Shown here one piece after another: positions 1 through 8,900 of a stretch of 28,546 bases of DNA. Location: NCBI GenBank assembly GCA_964575975.1, contig CAZNTU010000061.1:1-28546 (forward strand). The letters run 5' to 3'. The position numbers and the translations under genes are program-made. Source of the stretch: G963674505 sp964575975. Its GTDB lineage: Bacteria > Desulfobacterota > Desulfobacteria > Desulfobacterales > SKZT01. The notes under the pieces were generated by a model. The model was not told where the DNA came from, made no database searches, and was given only the letters and a program-made list of their open reading frames with translations. Each line of letters opens with the position of its first letter. Position 1 is the stretch's first letter.

Positions 1-39
1 AGGCGCAACGGAACCCCTTTCGCGTGGTCCGTTGCGCCT
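1..39. terminator. Perfect 12-bp hairpin at the window edge
   Basis: Bases 1-12 (AGGCGCAACGGA) are the exact reverse complement of bases 28-39, with a 15-base loop. A weak T-rich stretch follows (TCACTTTTCC). It may be the terminator of a gene lying left of the window, but the left context is missing. Confidence 0.45.
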
Positions 40-79
40 TCACTTTTCCCGCGCCGTCGCCCGGCGGGGAACCGTAAGA

Positions 80-117
80 CCCTCGTTCGCAATTAGATTG
101 CTCTAATCGAATGAGGG
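80..117. other. Imperfect hairpin
   Basis: Bases 80-89 pair with 108-117 (nine of ten) and the inner ATTAG (92-96) pairs with CTAAT (103-107), leaving a 6-base loop. No T-tract follows. It could be a transcript end structure or an operator. The rest of 118-319 shows only a possible promoter-like TTGACA at 232-237 with a poor -10 region. Confidence 0.3.
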
Positions 118-319
118 GTTGTCAATACAAAATGGAAAATCTTTTGTCAAGCCTTTTTTCGGGCGGCTCGAGCCGGTTCCTTCGGGAGAAACTATCCAAC
201 AATCCGCCTCTTGGTCTTGCGAACCAACGCTTTGACATGGAGCGCCGTCCGTACTAAAAAATTTTATAAACCGTCCTGAATATGTAATGTGGAGCTTCGT
301 CGAGACAAAGGAAAACCCC

Positions 320-934
320 ATGGGCGACCAAAAGACCGCGGACGAAAAGACGGCGACCGAGGAACAAATGGAACGACGGGACTTCGACACGCCCTGAAAG
401 AAAATCGTGTCGAGATCCAGGGACAGGACCGAAAGAGCTTCTCCAAGCGCATGTACGTATACAACTACCGGGGCTTCGACTTCTTCGACCGAAAGGTGGC
501 GAGTATCGCGGTCCTGGCCGACGACAACCCCTCGTGGCGGCCGGACCATTTCGGCTACGAGGTGCTGGGGACCAGGGCGGGGCTCTGGTTTCCGACGGCG
601 AAGATCCTGGATGACAAGGACCGGTGGGACTGGCTGGAAAGTTCGCCGAACCTGTTCGCGGCTGTCGTCATGGCGCATCTCAAGGCGACGGAGACCGAAA
701 ACGATCCGGAACACCGGTACCGATGGAAGCTTTATCTGATTAAAAGGCTCTACCGCATGGGGTACGGCAGGCGGGACATCGTCTTGCTCTTCGAATTCAT
801 AGACTGGGTCATGTCGATGCCGGAAAAACTGGAAGACGGATTGTGGAATGAAATCCAAGAGTTGGAAAGGGAGAATAAGATGGAATACATCACGAGCGTG
901 CAAAGAATAGGTCATCGGGAAGGTCACCGTGACG
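320..934 (+). pseudogene. Rpn-family (PD-(D/E)XK transposase/nuclease-like) remnant
   Basis: The 409-925 part reads in one frame as the central and C-terminal part of an Rpn/DUF4351-type protein: VEIQGQ (the E-x-Q nuclease motif), then FSKRMYVYNYRGFDFF, VASIAVLADDNPSWRPD, VVMAHLKA and LFEFIDWVMSMPEKLE. The natural N-terminus seems to be the short peptide starting at ATG 320 (MGDQKTADEKTATEEQMERR), which lies in a different frame and stops at 395-397. The first part of the nuclease domain, normally carrying its first acidic residue, is therefore missing, and the two ends are joined out of frame. After about 925 the usual repetitive C-terminal tail is replaced by unrelated sequence. Family membership is from recalled motifs; the internal deletion is inferred from the two frames. 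It is very unlikely to make a working protein. Confidence 0.7.
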
Positions 935-1088
935 GCCCTCTTTCGGAACTGGCCTCGGGCTCCGGAATTCCGGATTTCGCCGATCGGGGGCCTGCCTGGC
1001 CGGACAACGAATCTCAACGCGTTCGTCCGGCCCCGAACGCATGGTGCCGCGCCAAACGACATCGGACTTGCCGGAAACATGTGGGTGG

Positions 1089-1859
1089 CTACCAATCCTC
1101 CCATCCCTTCTTTTCCAGCCATCGTACCGCAGTCGCGATGTCTCCGCTCCGGTTCGGCTTGATCGTGAACGCTCCCCATCGATCGTTCTTTTTCGCGTAC
1201 AGGCAGGTGCCCGAGAAATCCGAACCGTAAACGCCCGTGGCCGTAAAGTTCACGAGGATTTTCGTCCGGTCTTCGGCAACTTCCACGATTTTCGGTTCGC
1301 GGCGGTACCAGTACCAAAGGCTCGGCTCGGCGACCACTTCTATAGGAACGCCGAAAAAATGGAACAAGACTTCCTGCACGGAGCAGTCCTCCCCGGAATC
1401 GGCGTATCGGAACCGATATTCATCGAGCATCTCGATCTCTCTTCGTTCGACGCCTTTTTCGAGGCCGCGCAAGCTCTTGTCCAATTGGCCGAGTCCGTGA
1501 AAGGTCCCGCGCGTGTCGCCCGCGATCCGATCCACGAGCTTTTCGGCGCCTCCGCGAGCGATCTCGAAATAGCTTCCCTTCTTCTTTTCCGCCTCCAGCA
1601 GCAACGTGCTTTTCGGTTCCTTGATCGGCGTGACCCTGCCCATGATTTCGATTTCGTCCGAGCCGTCTTCTTCCGGTCGGAGTCTTTCGAAATAAAAACG
1701 CCCGCGAAGCGCCCGAACGCGTATATTCAAAGCGCTCAACACCGGCGAGGAAGCAATCCCCTTTTCCAGGGTTTTTAAAATACGCTCCTTGCTTTCCTGC
1801 GAAAGCCGCTCGACCTTCGGCCGAGGCTCGCTGTCCGGCCATCTTCTCCCGAATCCCAT
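1089..1859 (-). CDS. Hypothetical protein, 256 aa
   Basis: I do not recognise this protein. The start is set at the ATG at 1859 because AAGGAGG lies eight bases upstream; a longer frame from 1898 has no such site. The sequence has no signal peptide or membrane segment. It has a charged N-terminal helix (KERILKTLEKG), a central part rich in E and K, and a C-terminal part with aromatic strands (LWYWYRREPKIVEVAEDRTKIL, in part) and a WLEKKGWEDW end. Amino-acid make-up looks like a real cytoplasmic protein. Neighbours are a broken Rpn gene and a Uma2 gene, so it sits among accessory genes and its function cannot be inferred from context. Confidence 0.7.
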   Translation of the reverse strand: MGFGRRWPDSEPRPKVERLSQESKERILKTLEKGIASSPVLSALNIRVRALRGRFYFERLRPEEDGSDEIEIMGRVTPIKEPKSTLLLEAEKKKGSYFEIARGGAEKLVDRIAGDTRGTFHGLGQLDKSLRGLEKGVERREIEMLDEYRFRYADSGEDCSVQEVLFHFFGVPIEVVAEPSLWYWYRREPKIVEVAEDRTKILVNFTATGVYGSDFSGTCLYAKKNDRWGAFTIKPNRSGDIATAVRWLEKKGWEDW

Positions 1860-2061
1860 TCGATGCTCCTCCTTTTTTAAGGATTTTATGGATAGCATGC
1901 TCGGAAAGAGTTTTCAATCCGAACAACCGATTATTCAGCTTCGTTGACAAAAAGCGAGTTCCTATCCTATTCTTTCAAAAGAGGATAAAACAATTGCACA
2001 AGATTTATAAACTCCAAGAAAACAAGGGACGAATGGTTCGGTCCCGAGGACAAACGCCGGC

Positions 2062-2679
2062 ATGCCGTTGAAAGGACAAAAAAAAATCGGCTTCCAAGAA
2101 TACTTGGCGATGGAAAGAGAATCCGAAACCAGAAACGAATACTGGAACGGCGAGATTTTCGCCATGACGGGGGCCAGCCGGGAGCATAACCAGATATCGG
2201 CCAATATCGTGAGGGTGCTTGGCAATCAGATGCTCGAAAAACCGTGCGTCGTTTATTCGAGCGATATGAAGGTGAAAATCGGGGCGGTCGGAAAATACAC
2301 CTATCCCGACATCGTGGCCGTATGCGGAAAGGCGGAATTCGAGGACGAGAACGGCGACGTCCTTTTAAATCCTGCGGTTATCGTCGAAATTCTCTCGGAG
2401 TCTACCGAAGCCTACGACAGGGGAGACAAGTTCGCCCACTATCAACTCGTCGATTCTTTGGCCGAATATGTTCTGATCTCCCAATATGCTTGCAGGGTCG
2501 AAAAGTTTACCCGACGGCCCGACGAAACCTGGCTGTATTCGAAATACGGCGCCTCAAACGAGGTGGTGGAGTTGGAAACGGTAGACTGCAATCTTCCGTT
2601 ATGCGAAATATATAGAAAGGTGGATCTCGGAAATCCATCTTCCGCAGTGAGGACAAACCGACAGCACCGTCCGGGGTAG
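2062..2679 (+). CDS. Uma2-family (DUF820) putative restriction endonuclease
   Basis: This is a clear Uma2/DUF820 protein of 205 aa, close to the usual family length. Family hallmarks in order are FQEYLAMERESETRNEYWNGEI (in part) near the N-terminus, GASREHNQISANI at 38-50, YPDIVAV at 81-87 with the first catalytic-type acidic residue D83, and the block VIVEILSESTEAYDRGDKF at 106-123 with E109. Together these form a PD-(D/E)XK-like active site. The biological role of Uma2 proteins is not settled. The last 17 residues, after EIYRKVDL, look like read-through past the normal family end, so the original stop may have been lost. The downstream stretch also overlaps a minus-strand open frame. No partner gene is evident. 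Confidence 0.85.
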   Translation: MPLKGQKKIGFQEYLAMERESETRNEYWNGEIFAMTGASREHNQISANIVRVLGNQMLEKPCVVYSSDMKVKIGAVGKYTYPDIVAVCGKAEFEDENGDVLLNPAVIVEILSESTEAYDRGDKFAHYQLVDSLAEYVLISQYACRVEKFTRRPDETWLYSKYGASNEVVELETVDCNLPLCEIYRKVDLGNPSSAVRTNRQHRPG

Positions 2680-2961
2680 GCCGTTGTCGTATCTGTCTCT
2701 CAAGCTTTCCAGTTCCTCGTTCGGTTTCCGCTCGTCCTCCTTGCTGTCGGGGTCGTGGTGGACGACCTGTTGCGGATCGGGATTGTCTTTGGTCGGAATT
2801 TCAGTCGCTTTCGCAACGCCTCGAGCGATAATATTTTCGATCAGGTAGAAAACAAGCACATATCGACCCTGAAGCGGCACCCTGCACTGCTCATAATCCC
2901 GAGAATTTTTCTTTTGACAGAACCGACCATTGCGATTTAAGATTTTTTTATGCGACCATTG
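2599..2961 (-). pseudogene. Possible 5'-truncated ORF fragment with Cys pairs
   Basis: A frame without stops runs 120 codons from just after a TGA at 2962-2964 to a TAA at 2599. It has no ATG in its first 27 codons; only an internal GTG at 2880 could start it. The translation is hydrophilic and protein-like (GRFCQKKNSRDYEQC, IPTKDNPDPQQVVHHD, DERKPNEELESLRDRYDNG) and ends with a CPHCG zinc-ribbon-type pair. It may be the tail of a gene whose front was removed when the radical-SAM cassette or its promoter came to lie beside it. It overlaps the last 81 bases of the Uma2 frame. I do not recognise a family, and chance openness is possible. Confidence 0.25.
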
Positions 2962-2994
2962 TCAAAACCGATCCTAATACAGACGGGAGGCATT

Positions 2995-3651
2995 ATGAAA
3001 ACTCGAACGAAAACCAGGGAAATAATCAGACAACCCGGCGTTCTGATCTGGGAAGGTTCGCCTTCCGACCATTCCGGAGCTTATCACGTCATTTTAAGCA
3101 TCGGAATCGACGGCAGACCCATAGAAATCGGAATCGAAAATCCGGATAGTTGCAGACTGGAGATACCGGGTTTGCTCGACAGCGGATGGGATGCCGAACC
3201 GGAAGGTGTCGTGGAGGAGTTTTTCGAGTCGGCAAAAACCTTCCAACCCTTGGAAGGGGTGTATTTCAATCTGGAGCGCGTCGACTCGGTCGAAGATCTG
3301 CAAAAACATATCTGCGGATTCTGTCCCGGCCTGGAGGCTTTCTTCAATGATCCGCAAACCATTCCGGAAAAGCAGAAACCGTGCGACGGCTCCATCTTGA
3401 TTTACAGTCGCATCGGAAACCGAGTCGAAACGGATAGCTTCAAGGAATTCTTCGGGCCCGAGATGGAGGATACCATGACGAAGTTGGGCGACAGATTGTC
3501 CCGAGTCGGGCAATTTATCGAATCCGGTTCGGAGGGCTTTATCCAGATAATCACGTGCGAAGATTGGCTCAGAGTCGATGAGCTTGCCGATATTTTTTGC
3601 CTGTGGCTATGGGGTTCGACCGACAGGCTTGTCCGAAGATTCAATGAATGA
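2995..3651 (+). CDS. Unknown partner protein of a radical-SAM gene, 218 aa
   Basis: I chose ATG 2995 because GGGAGG lies four bases upstream; the frame opens earlier at 2950 without a site. No domain is recognised. The protein is acidic and soluble, with no signal peptide. It has several cysteines, including an ICGFC pair near the middle, CDGS and ITCEDW, and a Trp-rich end (FCLWLWGSTDRL). Its stop overlaps the start of the radical-SAM gene by eight bases (3644-3651), which suggests translational coupling and a joint function. It could be a substrate, a recognition/chaperone protein or a second enzyme of the pair; nothing in the sequence decides between these. Confidence 0.75.
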   Translation: MKTRTKTREIIRQPGVLIWEGSPSDHSGAYHVILSIGIDGRPIEIGIENPDSCRLEIPGLLDSGWDAEPEGVVEEFFESAKTFQPLEGVYFNLERVDSVEDLQKHICGFCPGLEAFFNDPQTIPEKQKPCDGSILIYSRIGNRVETDSFKEFFGPEMEDTMTKLGDRLSRVGQFIESGSEGFIQIITCEDWLRVDELADIFCLWLWGSTDRLVRRFNE

Positions 3652-4705
3652 TCGAAAAGAGAGACGAGTGAGGAAGAAAACCGCAGAAACGACTGAAACG
3701 CGTTCCATGAGGGCCGCTCGTCTTCCGTTTGGCGATTGGTATTATTTTCCGCGAAAATCGCTCAATATCGTGAAGCTTTCGAACAACTCCGACGCTCGTT
3801 GGAAACCTGTCCATATCTCCATTGCCTTGACGTCGCGATGCGAAAAAAATTGCGATTTCTGTTATGCCAATAGTGGACGAGAGGGGGAAACGCTCTGGAA
3901 GCTCGGGAATATTCTCGAAATAGTCGAAAGTTGCGATCGAAACGGCATATTCGCGGTTACGTTGGGTGGCGGAGAACCGTCGCTCTGGCACGACCGGGAA
4001 GCGAAAGCCGATTTTTACGATCTCCTGAACGAATTGAACGCTATCGAACGCGGTTGCGATCTCTCTTTTACGACTTCAGGCGTGCCGTCGGTGCGGTGGT
4101 CGAAGATTCCGCAAACCGTTCTCCCCAGACTCTCCCTGCATCGTCACCAGGAAATCGGATTCATCGAAAGCGAAATCGGAAAGGCCCGCGACAAGAGGGG
4201 GAGTCTTCCCGCAGTCAACATGTTGGTTCGCAAAGGAGAAATCGTCGAGTTGTTGATCGCCGCCGAAAAACTGGCGAAAACAGGTGTTCGCGATTTCTTG
4301 CTGATACCGCTGAAACCTATGGGGAGAGCTTTCGGCAGCCCTCTCGTTCCGAGCATGGCGGAGTTGGAGCAATTGGTGCGGTCCTTTCCGGTTCCGAATG
4401 TCAAACTGACGTCATGTTGCCGGCTAGAGCGACTTGAAAGTCGGAAAGACACTTTTTTGGGATGCGGTGCCGGCGATTGGTTTGTCTGTATCGATGAAAG
4501 ACATCGTATCAAATCCTGTTCTTTCAGCAAGACGGGGATACCGCTGTCAAATTTCGAATATCGGGAAATACTCGATGCTTTATCGAACCTGGAACGATTG
4601 GATTGCCATAGCAGAATCAGATTGGAATCGGCTTGCGACCAGGTTGTTTCCTCTCCCGAACGTCGAAATTTCCCAACCGGTTTTTCAGGCCCGGCCGCCC
4701 GATAG
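3644..4705 (+). CDS. Radical SAM protein with C-terminal SPASM-like cysteines
   Basis: The start ATG at 3644 lies inside the end of the upstream gene. The protein (353 aa) has the radical-SAM cluster motif C-x3-C-x2-C at Cys66, Cys70 and Cys73 (SRCEKNCDFCYA), followed by GGGEP at 108-112, which contacts SAM. A later block with many cysteines (SCC at 258-259, GCGAG at 273-277, VC 282, SC 292) resembles a SPASM/twitch auxiliary cluster site, typical of enzymes that modify peptides or proteins. A basic N-terminal leader of about 50 residues precedes the barrel. It probably binds at least two iron-sulfur clusters and cleaves SAM to a radical. The substrate is unknown. The coupled upstream gene at 2995 is the best candidate partner. 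I see no convincing short precursor-peptide gene next to it. Confidence 0.85.
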   Translation: MNDRKERRVRKKTAETTETRSMRAARLPFGDWYYFPRKSLNIVKLSNNSDARWKPVHISIALTSRCEKNCDFCYANSGREGETLWKLGNILEIVESCDRNGIFAVTLGGGEPSLWHDREAKADFYDLLNELNAIERGCDLSFTTSGVPSVRWSKIPQTVLPRLSLHRHQEIGFIESEIGKARDKRGSLPAVNMLVRKGEIVELLIAAEKLAKTGVRDFLLIPLKPMGRAFGSPLVPSMAELEQLVRSFPVPNVKLTSCCRLERLESRKDTFLGCGAGDWFVCIDERHRIKSCSFSKTGIPLSNFEYREILDALSNLERLDCHSRIRLESACDQVVSSPERRNFPTGFSGPAAR

Positions 4706-4915
4706 AATTCTCTCCTGAATTTCTCCCGACGATAACGGATAAAGTGGATTCGTGTCCGACCGACTTCAAACGCGTCCTCGAGGGCAAGCGGTGGATTTTC
4801 CCGACTGCCTGCATCCTATACGCTACGGGCGCCGGCGGTGGTCGAAGTTAAAACCAAGCCCGGGGCGGATGAGGGGCACGGATGGTTTTATTCGGTTCCA
4901 TGCCGATTCCCCGGA

Positions 4916-5236
4916 TCACACTTTAACGGGGCGACCTGCTCCTCGACAATAAAATTCCTTTTCCACTGGCGGGAACTGAATTCCGATATGAGGAGATGGC
5001 ATCACCCTTTCTTTCTGTTCCTTTTCGGATTCGAATATCGGATCGACAAGAGAATCGATATATTTTGCGATTTTGCCGGGTACGATCCTGTAGAAACATT
5101 TATTGCATACATTGGCCGGTATTCCGATAACGTCGATCCGAATGTCGCATTCGTTTTGTTTGTATAGAAGGTTGATGAGCTTCGGCGCCATTTCTTCTCC
5201 GCACTCGGGGCATTTTCTTTTTTTTAGAATATTCAT
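4916..5236 (-). CDS. YgiT-type zinc finger protein
   Basis: This 106-aa protein starts with CPEC at Cys9-Cys12 and has VCNKC at Cys44-Cys47, the paired CxxC layout of the YgiT/MqsA N-terminal zinc finger. The linker (LLYKQNECDIRIDVIGIPA) has the alternating strands usual for that fold. A helical segment follows (KIAKYIDSLVDPIFESEKEQ). In MqsRA-like toxin-antitoxin pairs such a domain neutralises a toxin, and the DNA-binding half of full MqsA is absent here. No toxin gene is seen on either side: upstream are repeats and downstream is the end of the radical-SAM gene, convergent with it. It is therefore an orphan, and its role in this genome is uncertain. The last 10 residues may be non-native read-through. 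Confidence 0.8.
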   Translation of the reverse strand: MNILKKRKCPECGEEMAPKLINLLYKQNECDIRIDVIGIPANVCNKCFYRIVPGKIAKYIDSLVDPIFESEKEQKERVMPSPHIGIQFPPVEKEFYCRGAGRPVKV

Positions 5237-5544
5237 TTTTTCTTTCTATTTTTTCCGAATTTGAAATTTTATCCAATGCCTGCAAATACATCGATCAAAA
5301 AGGCGGACGATTCCCGATCCGAAAAAAGCCTTTGCCTGCAAGCACCGTGTCTCTTGTCGTTTATCACAAAAAGAGCCTGGGGAAAACCGTTTCTCCGAAA
5401 CTGAGAAGAATCGTAAAGCGGCATTCGGCAAGCGGGGGAAAACCGCGAGCCGTCCCGGGAAGGTTCGGATTGCCCAGAAAGGAAACGGAATTCTTCTTTT
5501 GCCGCCGAAGGCGCATCGAAAACGCGGAGCGACAGGCTATGGCT

Positions 5545-5629
5545 GCGAAACGAAACAAATATGCCGCGGAGCTTGCCCTCGGCGTGTATTGCGGGAGGCT
5601 TCGGTATCTTTATTTCGTTCCGAGGCCCT
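5545..5629 (+). repeat. MITE-like palindromic element, copy 1
   Basis: This 85-bp segment aligns without gaps to 12668-12752, with about 68 of 85 positions the same by hand alignment. The ends are nearly identical (GCGAAACGAAAC on the left, TTTCGTTCCGAGGCCCT on the right), while changes cluster in the interior. The left end and the reverse complement of the right end (CGGAACGAAA) match imperfectly, so the unit can fold as a long hairpin. It carries no gene and could be a REP/BIME- or MITE-type element. Confidence 0.7.
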
Positions 5630-5708
5630 TGTCTGTCGTCCCTATGGAACTTGGTGGTGGGTCGAATCGGTTGGCGAAGGATACGGGATCCGATCAGTGC
5701 GGTTGGGC

Positions 5709-5870
5709 CGCCATTCCCCCCTCAAGGGGGCCCGGGGGGGTGTTCTCCGACGCGGACCGGCGCCATTCCCCCCTTGAGGGGGGGTAGGGGGGGTGTTTCC
5801 GGTGGAGCAAGGATCGAACATGCCGCACAGACACCCCCCTGACCCCCCTCAAGGGGGGAATCGCGCCGCC
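5709..5870. repeat. G/C-tract repeat, two direct copies and one inverted
   Basis: The unit reads roughly GCCATTCCCCCCTTGAGGGG followed by G-rich sequence ending in GGGTGTT. Copies begin at about 5711 and 5763 in the forward sense, and a third runs inverted from about 5831 to 5866. Each unit has its own small palindrome (CCCCCTCAAGGGGG type), and the last two can pair to form a larger hairpin. Such runs are strong replication and sequencing obstacles. The block sits exactly where the NACHT-type gene loses its C-terminal end. Confidence 0.75.
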
Positions 5871-5922
5871 CTCCAACCGCACAGGTCGGGATTTTTCGCG
5901 GAATGGGAATAAAACCGGTCCG

Positions 5923-8900
5923 TCAACTGGTTCGACCCACTACCTCGGTTTGTTGTCCCGGCTCTCCTCCATCTTTTTTGGGAACGGTTCTTCGGCGAAG
6001 CTGAACTTCGCGCCCCGCCGTCAATGCATATTTCTCGGCATACTGTTTGATCGCCTTGCATATTTTATCGGAAACTCGCTCCTCCTGCTTGGGAGTCGGT
6101 TCCCCTTTGGAAGGAATATTCCACAAGTCCTCTACGTCGGGCCATTTCTCGTGTCGAAGCTCCTTCTGATATTGTCGGAGGGATTCCATAATAAAATCGA
6201 GCAAGTCGTCTTCGGATCTTATGATGCGGTTTTCCCTGTCGGACAAAGTTTGAGCGATCGTTTTCGGGGGCAACGGATTCCAAAACTTTGCATTAACGCT
6301 TCTCTATGCAAGCGACCTGGGCCCTCGCAACCACGGATATTCCGATTGGAAACGTTTTTCGAGAGACTCCAAAGCGTCAAGTGCGATAGGCGTTCCCCTT
6401 TCGATCAAAGTGTTCATCACCCCGTTTCTCAGCTCATTCCCAAAATCTATAGCGGCTCCCTCATGTTTGGGATCGTCGACGGGCGGATAAATTTCGAAGA
6501 GGAGATGTATAAGGCGCTCCAATTTTTTTGCATCTTGCATCAGCAGTATATTTTCATGGTAACCGCGTCTATAACCGAAGTGCGTGTATTGAAAAAATAC
6601 GAGCTTCGCCAAGTCTCGGCGTTTTTCGAGAAAGTTCATGATTTGATCCCAGGTTTCGTCGGGACATTTTCTTATCATGGCAACGCAGGCGTGGACCGAA
6701 GGAACGTTCGCCCGGTTGGGCGACGTGATGGCAAGTCTTGAAAGACAGACCTTTCGGGCTTCGGCCGGAGACCGATGGAGACAAAATTCCATGATATGCA
6801 AGAGAGCGGAACCCCGAACGCTTTTGTCGCGGACGAGTCCAAGGAGTATGTCGTCAAGCTCGGGGTCGGGCATATCTTCTATGATTTCCAGAAAATCGGA
6901 AATTATTTGCCTCCGGTTTTTGTTTTTTGCAATGGAAATCAAATTCGAAAGAAATTTCTCACCAGCCTTCCGATAGACCGTCCGGACGAGCTTTCTTTTG
7001 GGTTCGCCTTCCTCTCCCGCCAGATGATAGTGAGGCTCTCGCATGATATAAAAAACCCAATGCTCCCACCATGGCGTTGGCTTTGATTCAAGGTATTCAG
7101 GTTCGAGTTCCAACAACAGGAAAAAAGCCGCCATAACCCCGTCGTTCAAAATCCTATCGGGCTCTTTCCGGAAAGCATTTCCGGCGATGGACTCGCACCC
7201 TTCCAGAAACCGTTTGGCGGCGGCGACAATCGATTCTTTTGTTTCTTCGTCGGTTTCCCGCCAACCGTGAGATGTCCTCACGAAACGTCCGAGGCCATCG
7301 TACGGGCTGTCTATTTTCCTTGCAAGTCGCGGGAAAGCTTTCCAAAGTAATGCGGCTCCTCTTTCACGCCGCGAGCCAGATTTCCTCCGGAATCGAATCC
7401 TTCCATTTGCAGGCGAAACAGAAACGAACTGTAAGCCCCGACATAGTTGTTTCTTTTGGGCTTGGACAAGGCCTCGAGCAATTCCTCTGTGCTTAGATTG
7501 TCCGGCCAGTTGCATGAAAGCGAGATCCCTTTGAGGTCGTCGTCTTCGTCCTCGGGGCAGCCGCGTACGAGGCTCTTTAGCCGGTGCTTTTCCCGTTCGT
7601 CTCCCATCTCGTTCAGAGCATGTCCGGCATGAACTCGGGTAACGACAGGCAGATTGTCGTCCAACGTCATGTCGGCCAGCCGGTTCGACAGCTCATCAAG
7701 CCGAAATTGCTCGACCATCCTTATGGCGCAAGCGTGATAATCATCGATTGGGTCCCCTCTTTCCTCCAATGCGATCCTCAAGTCGGCGGACGCTCCGGGA
7801 TATATGAAACCCGCGAAGGAAAGTCGATCATGATACAGGTTGGCGCTCGTGTACTTTCCCTTGCGAAAAAGCTCCAACATTTTTCGAGCCGCGACGCGCC
7901 TGATTTCCATATCCCCGATGTCGCTTTTGCCGATGATTTCGGGATCGGTTTCGGCGATCCATTCTGCTATTTTCGAATCGAAAGCAGCTGCGGAAGCGGC
8001 TGTTTCTTGAAGCGGTCCTGCGACTCCGTTCGACCAGCCAAGTCCTCCGCCAAGCATCGATCGGGCTTGGTGAAAAGGCAGAGAGGCAATTGTTTTGCCG
8101 GCGAGAAATTCGGCGAATTGCCGGTGGGCGAACTTGAAGGATTTTTCTCCGTCTCTTTCAAACAACCCAAAGGAAGAGATTTGCCGCAATAGTTCTCTCG
8201 ACAATGCAACCGAACGGTATTTCGGGAGCGATTCCAGTTCGTCGAGTGTCAGGCAGTTTTCGGAAACGACGGATTCCGACGACGGGTTGACGCTCGCGCG
8301 ACCGGAAAACATCATGACGGTCGCCAAATATCGGGACGTATCCTCGATCCTCTCCGGAGGAATTTCTCTCGAAGTGCCTCGCTCCAATCGAATATCGGGT
8401 TCTCTGCAAAGACGAAGGATCGCCTTGTCGAACAGTTCCCTCCTTGAACCCGACAATTTGTCGCCGGGTCGAAATTCGCCGAGCAACATCTTCAAAGTGA
8501 CGGGATTTTGCGCAAGTTCCTGCACGCCGACTTCTGTCAGTCTCTCCATGAAAAGATCCGCGTCAATTCCATGCGAACGTATAATTGCATGCACATCCTC
8601 GATATTGAATCCTTCCAATAGAACGCAGATCGCATCGTTTTCATAAATATTTATTAAAGCGTCGAAGACACTGTTCGGCCAGACGGCGGATCGGCAGGCG
8701 ATTCTGATTTTGACGTCCTTTTGCATTTTCCGTAAAATCCAGTCCTGCACGATTCCCGCGATAGTTTTGATCGGAACCATGGCCTCGTCGAGGGAATCCA
8801 GATAGACGATTTTTTTTTGGATGCTCCTCGGTCACTATGCCATCCAGGAATGTTCGCAACTCCAAACCGCACGAGGACACGGCTCCTAAGTCGATATCGA

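Larger units (their letters stand above)
5237..5922. other. Gene-free stretch filled with repeats
   Basis: No convincing gene lies here. Long open frames exist on several strands but run through palindromes and G/C tracts and have low-complexity translations. The stretch contains one copy of the 85-bp palindromic element and the three-copy G/C-tract repeat, and it abuts the truncated 3' end of the NACHT-type pseudogene. Confidence 0.6.

Noticed and set aside
103..1317. Long minus-strand open frame at the left end
   Set aside because: It is antisense to the Rpn remnant and to the real gene at 1089-1859, with a low-quality translation.
5332..5787. Plus-strand ORF of 151 codons
   Set aside because: It runs through the 85-bp palindrome and G/C repeats, has no ribosome site and gives a biased translation.
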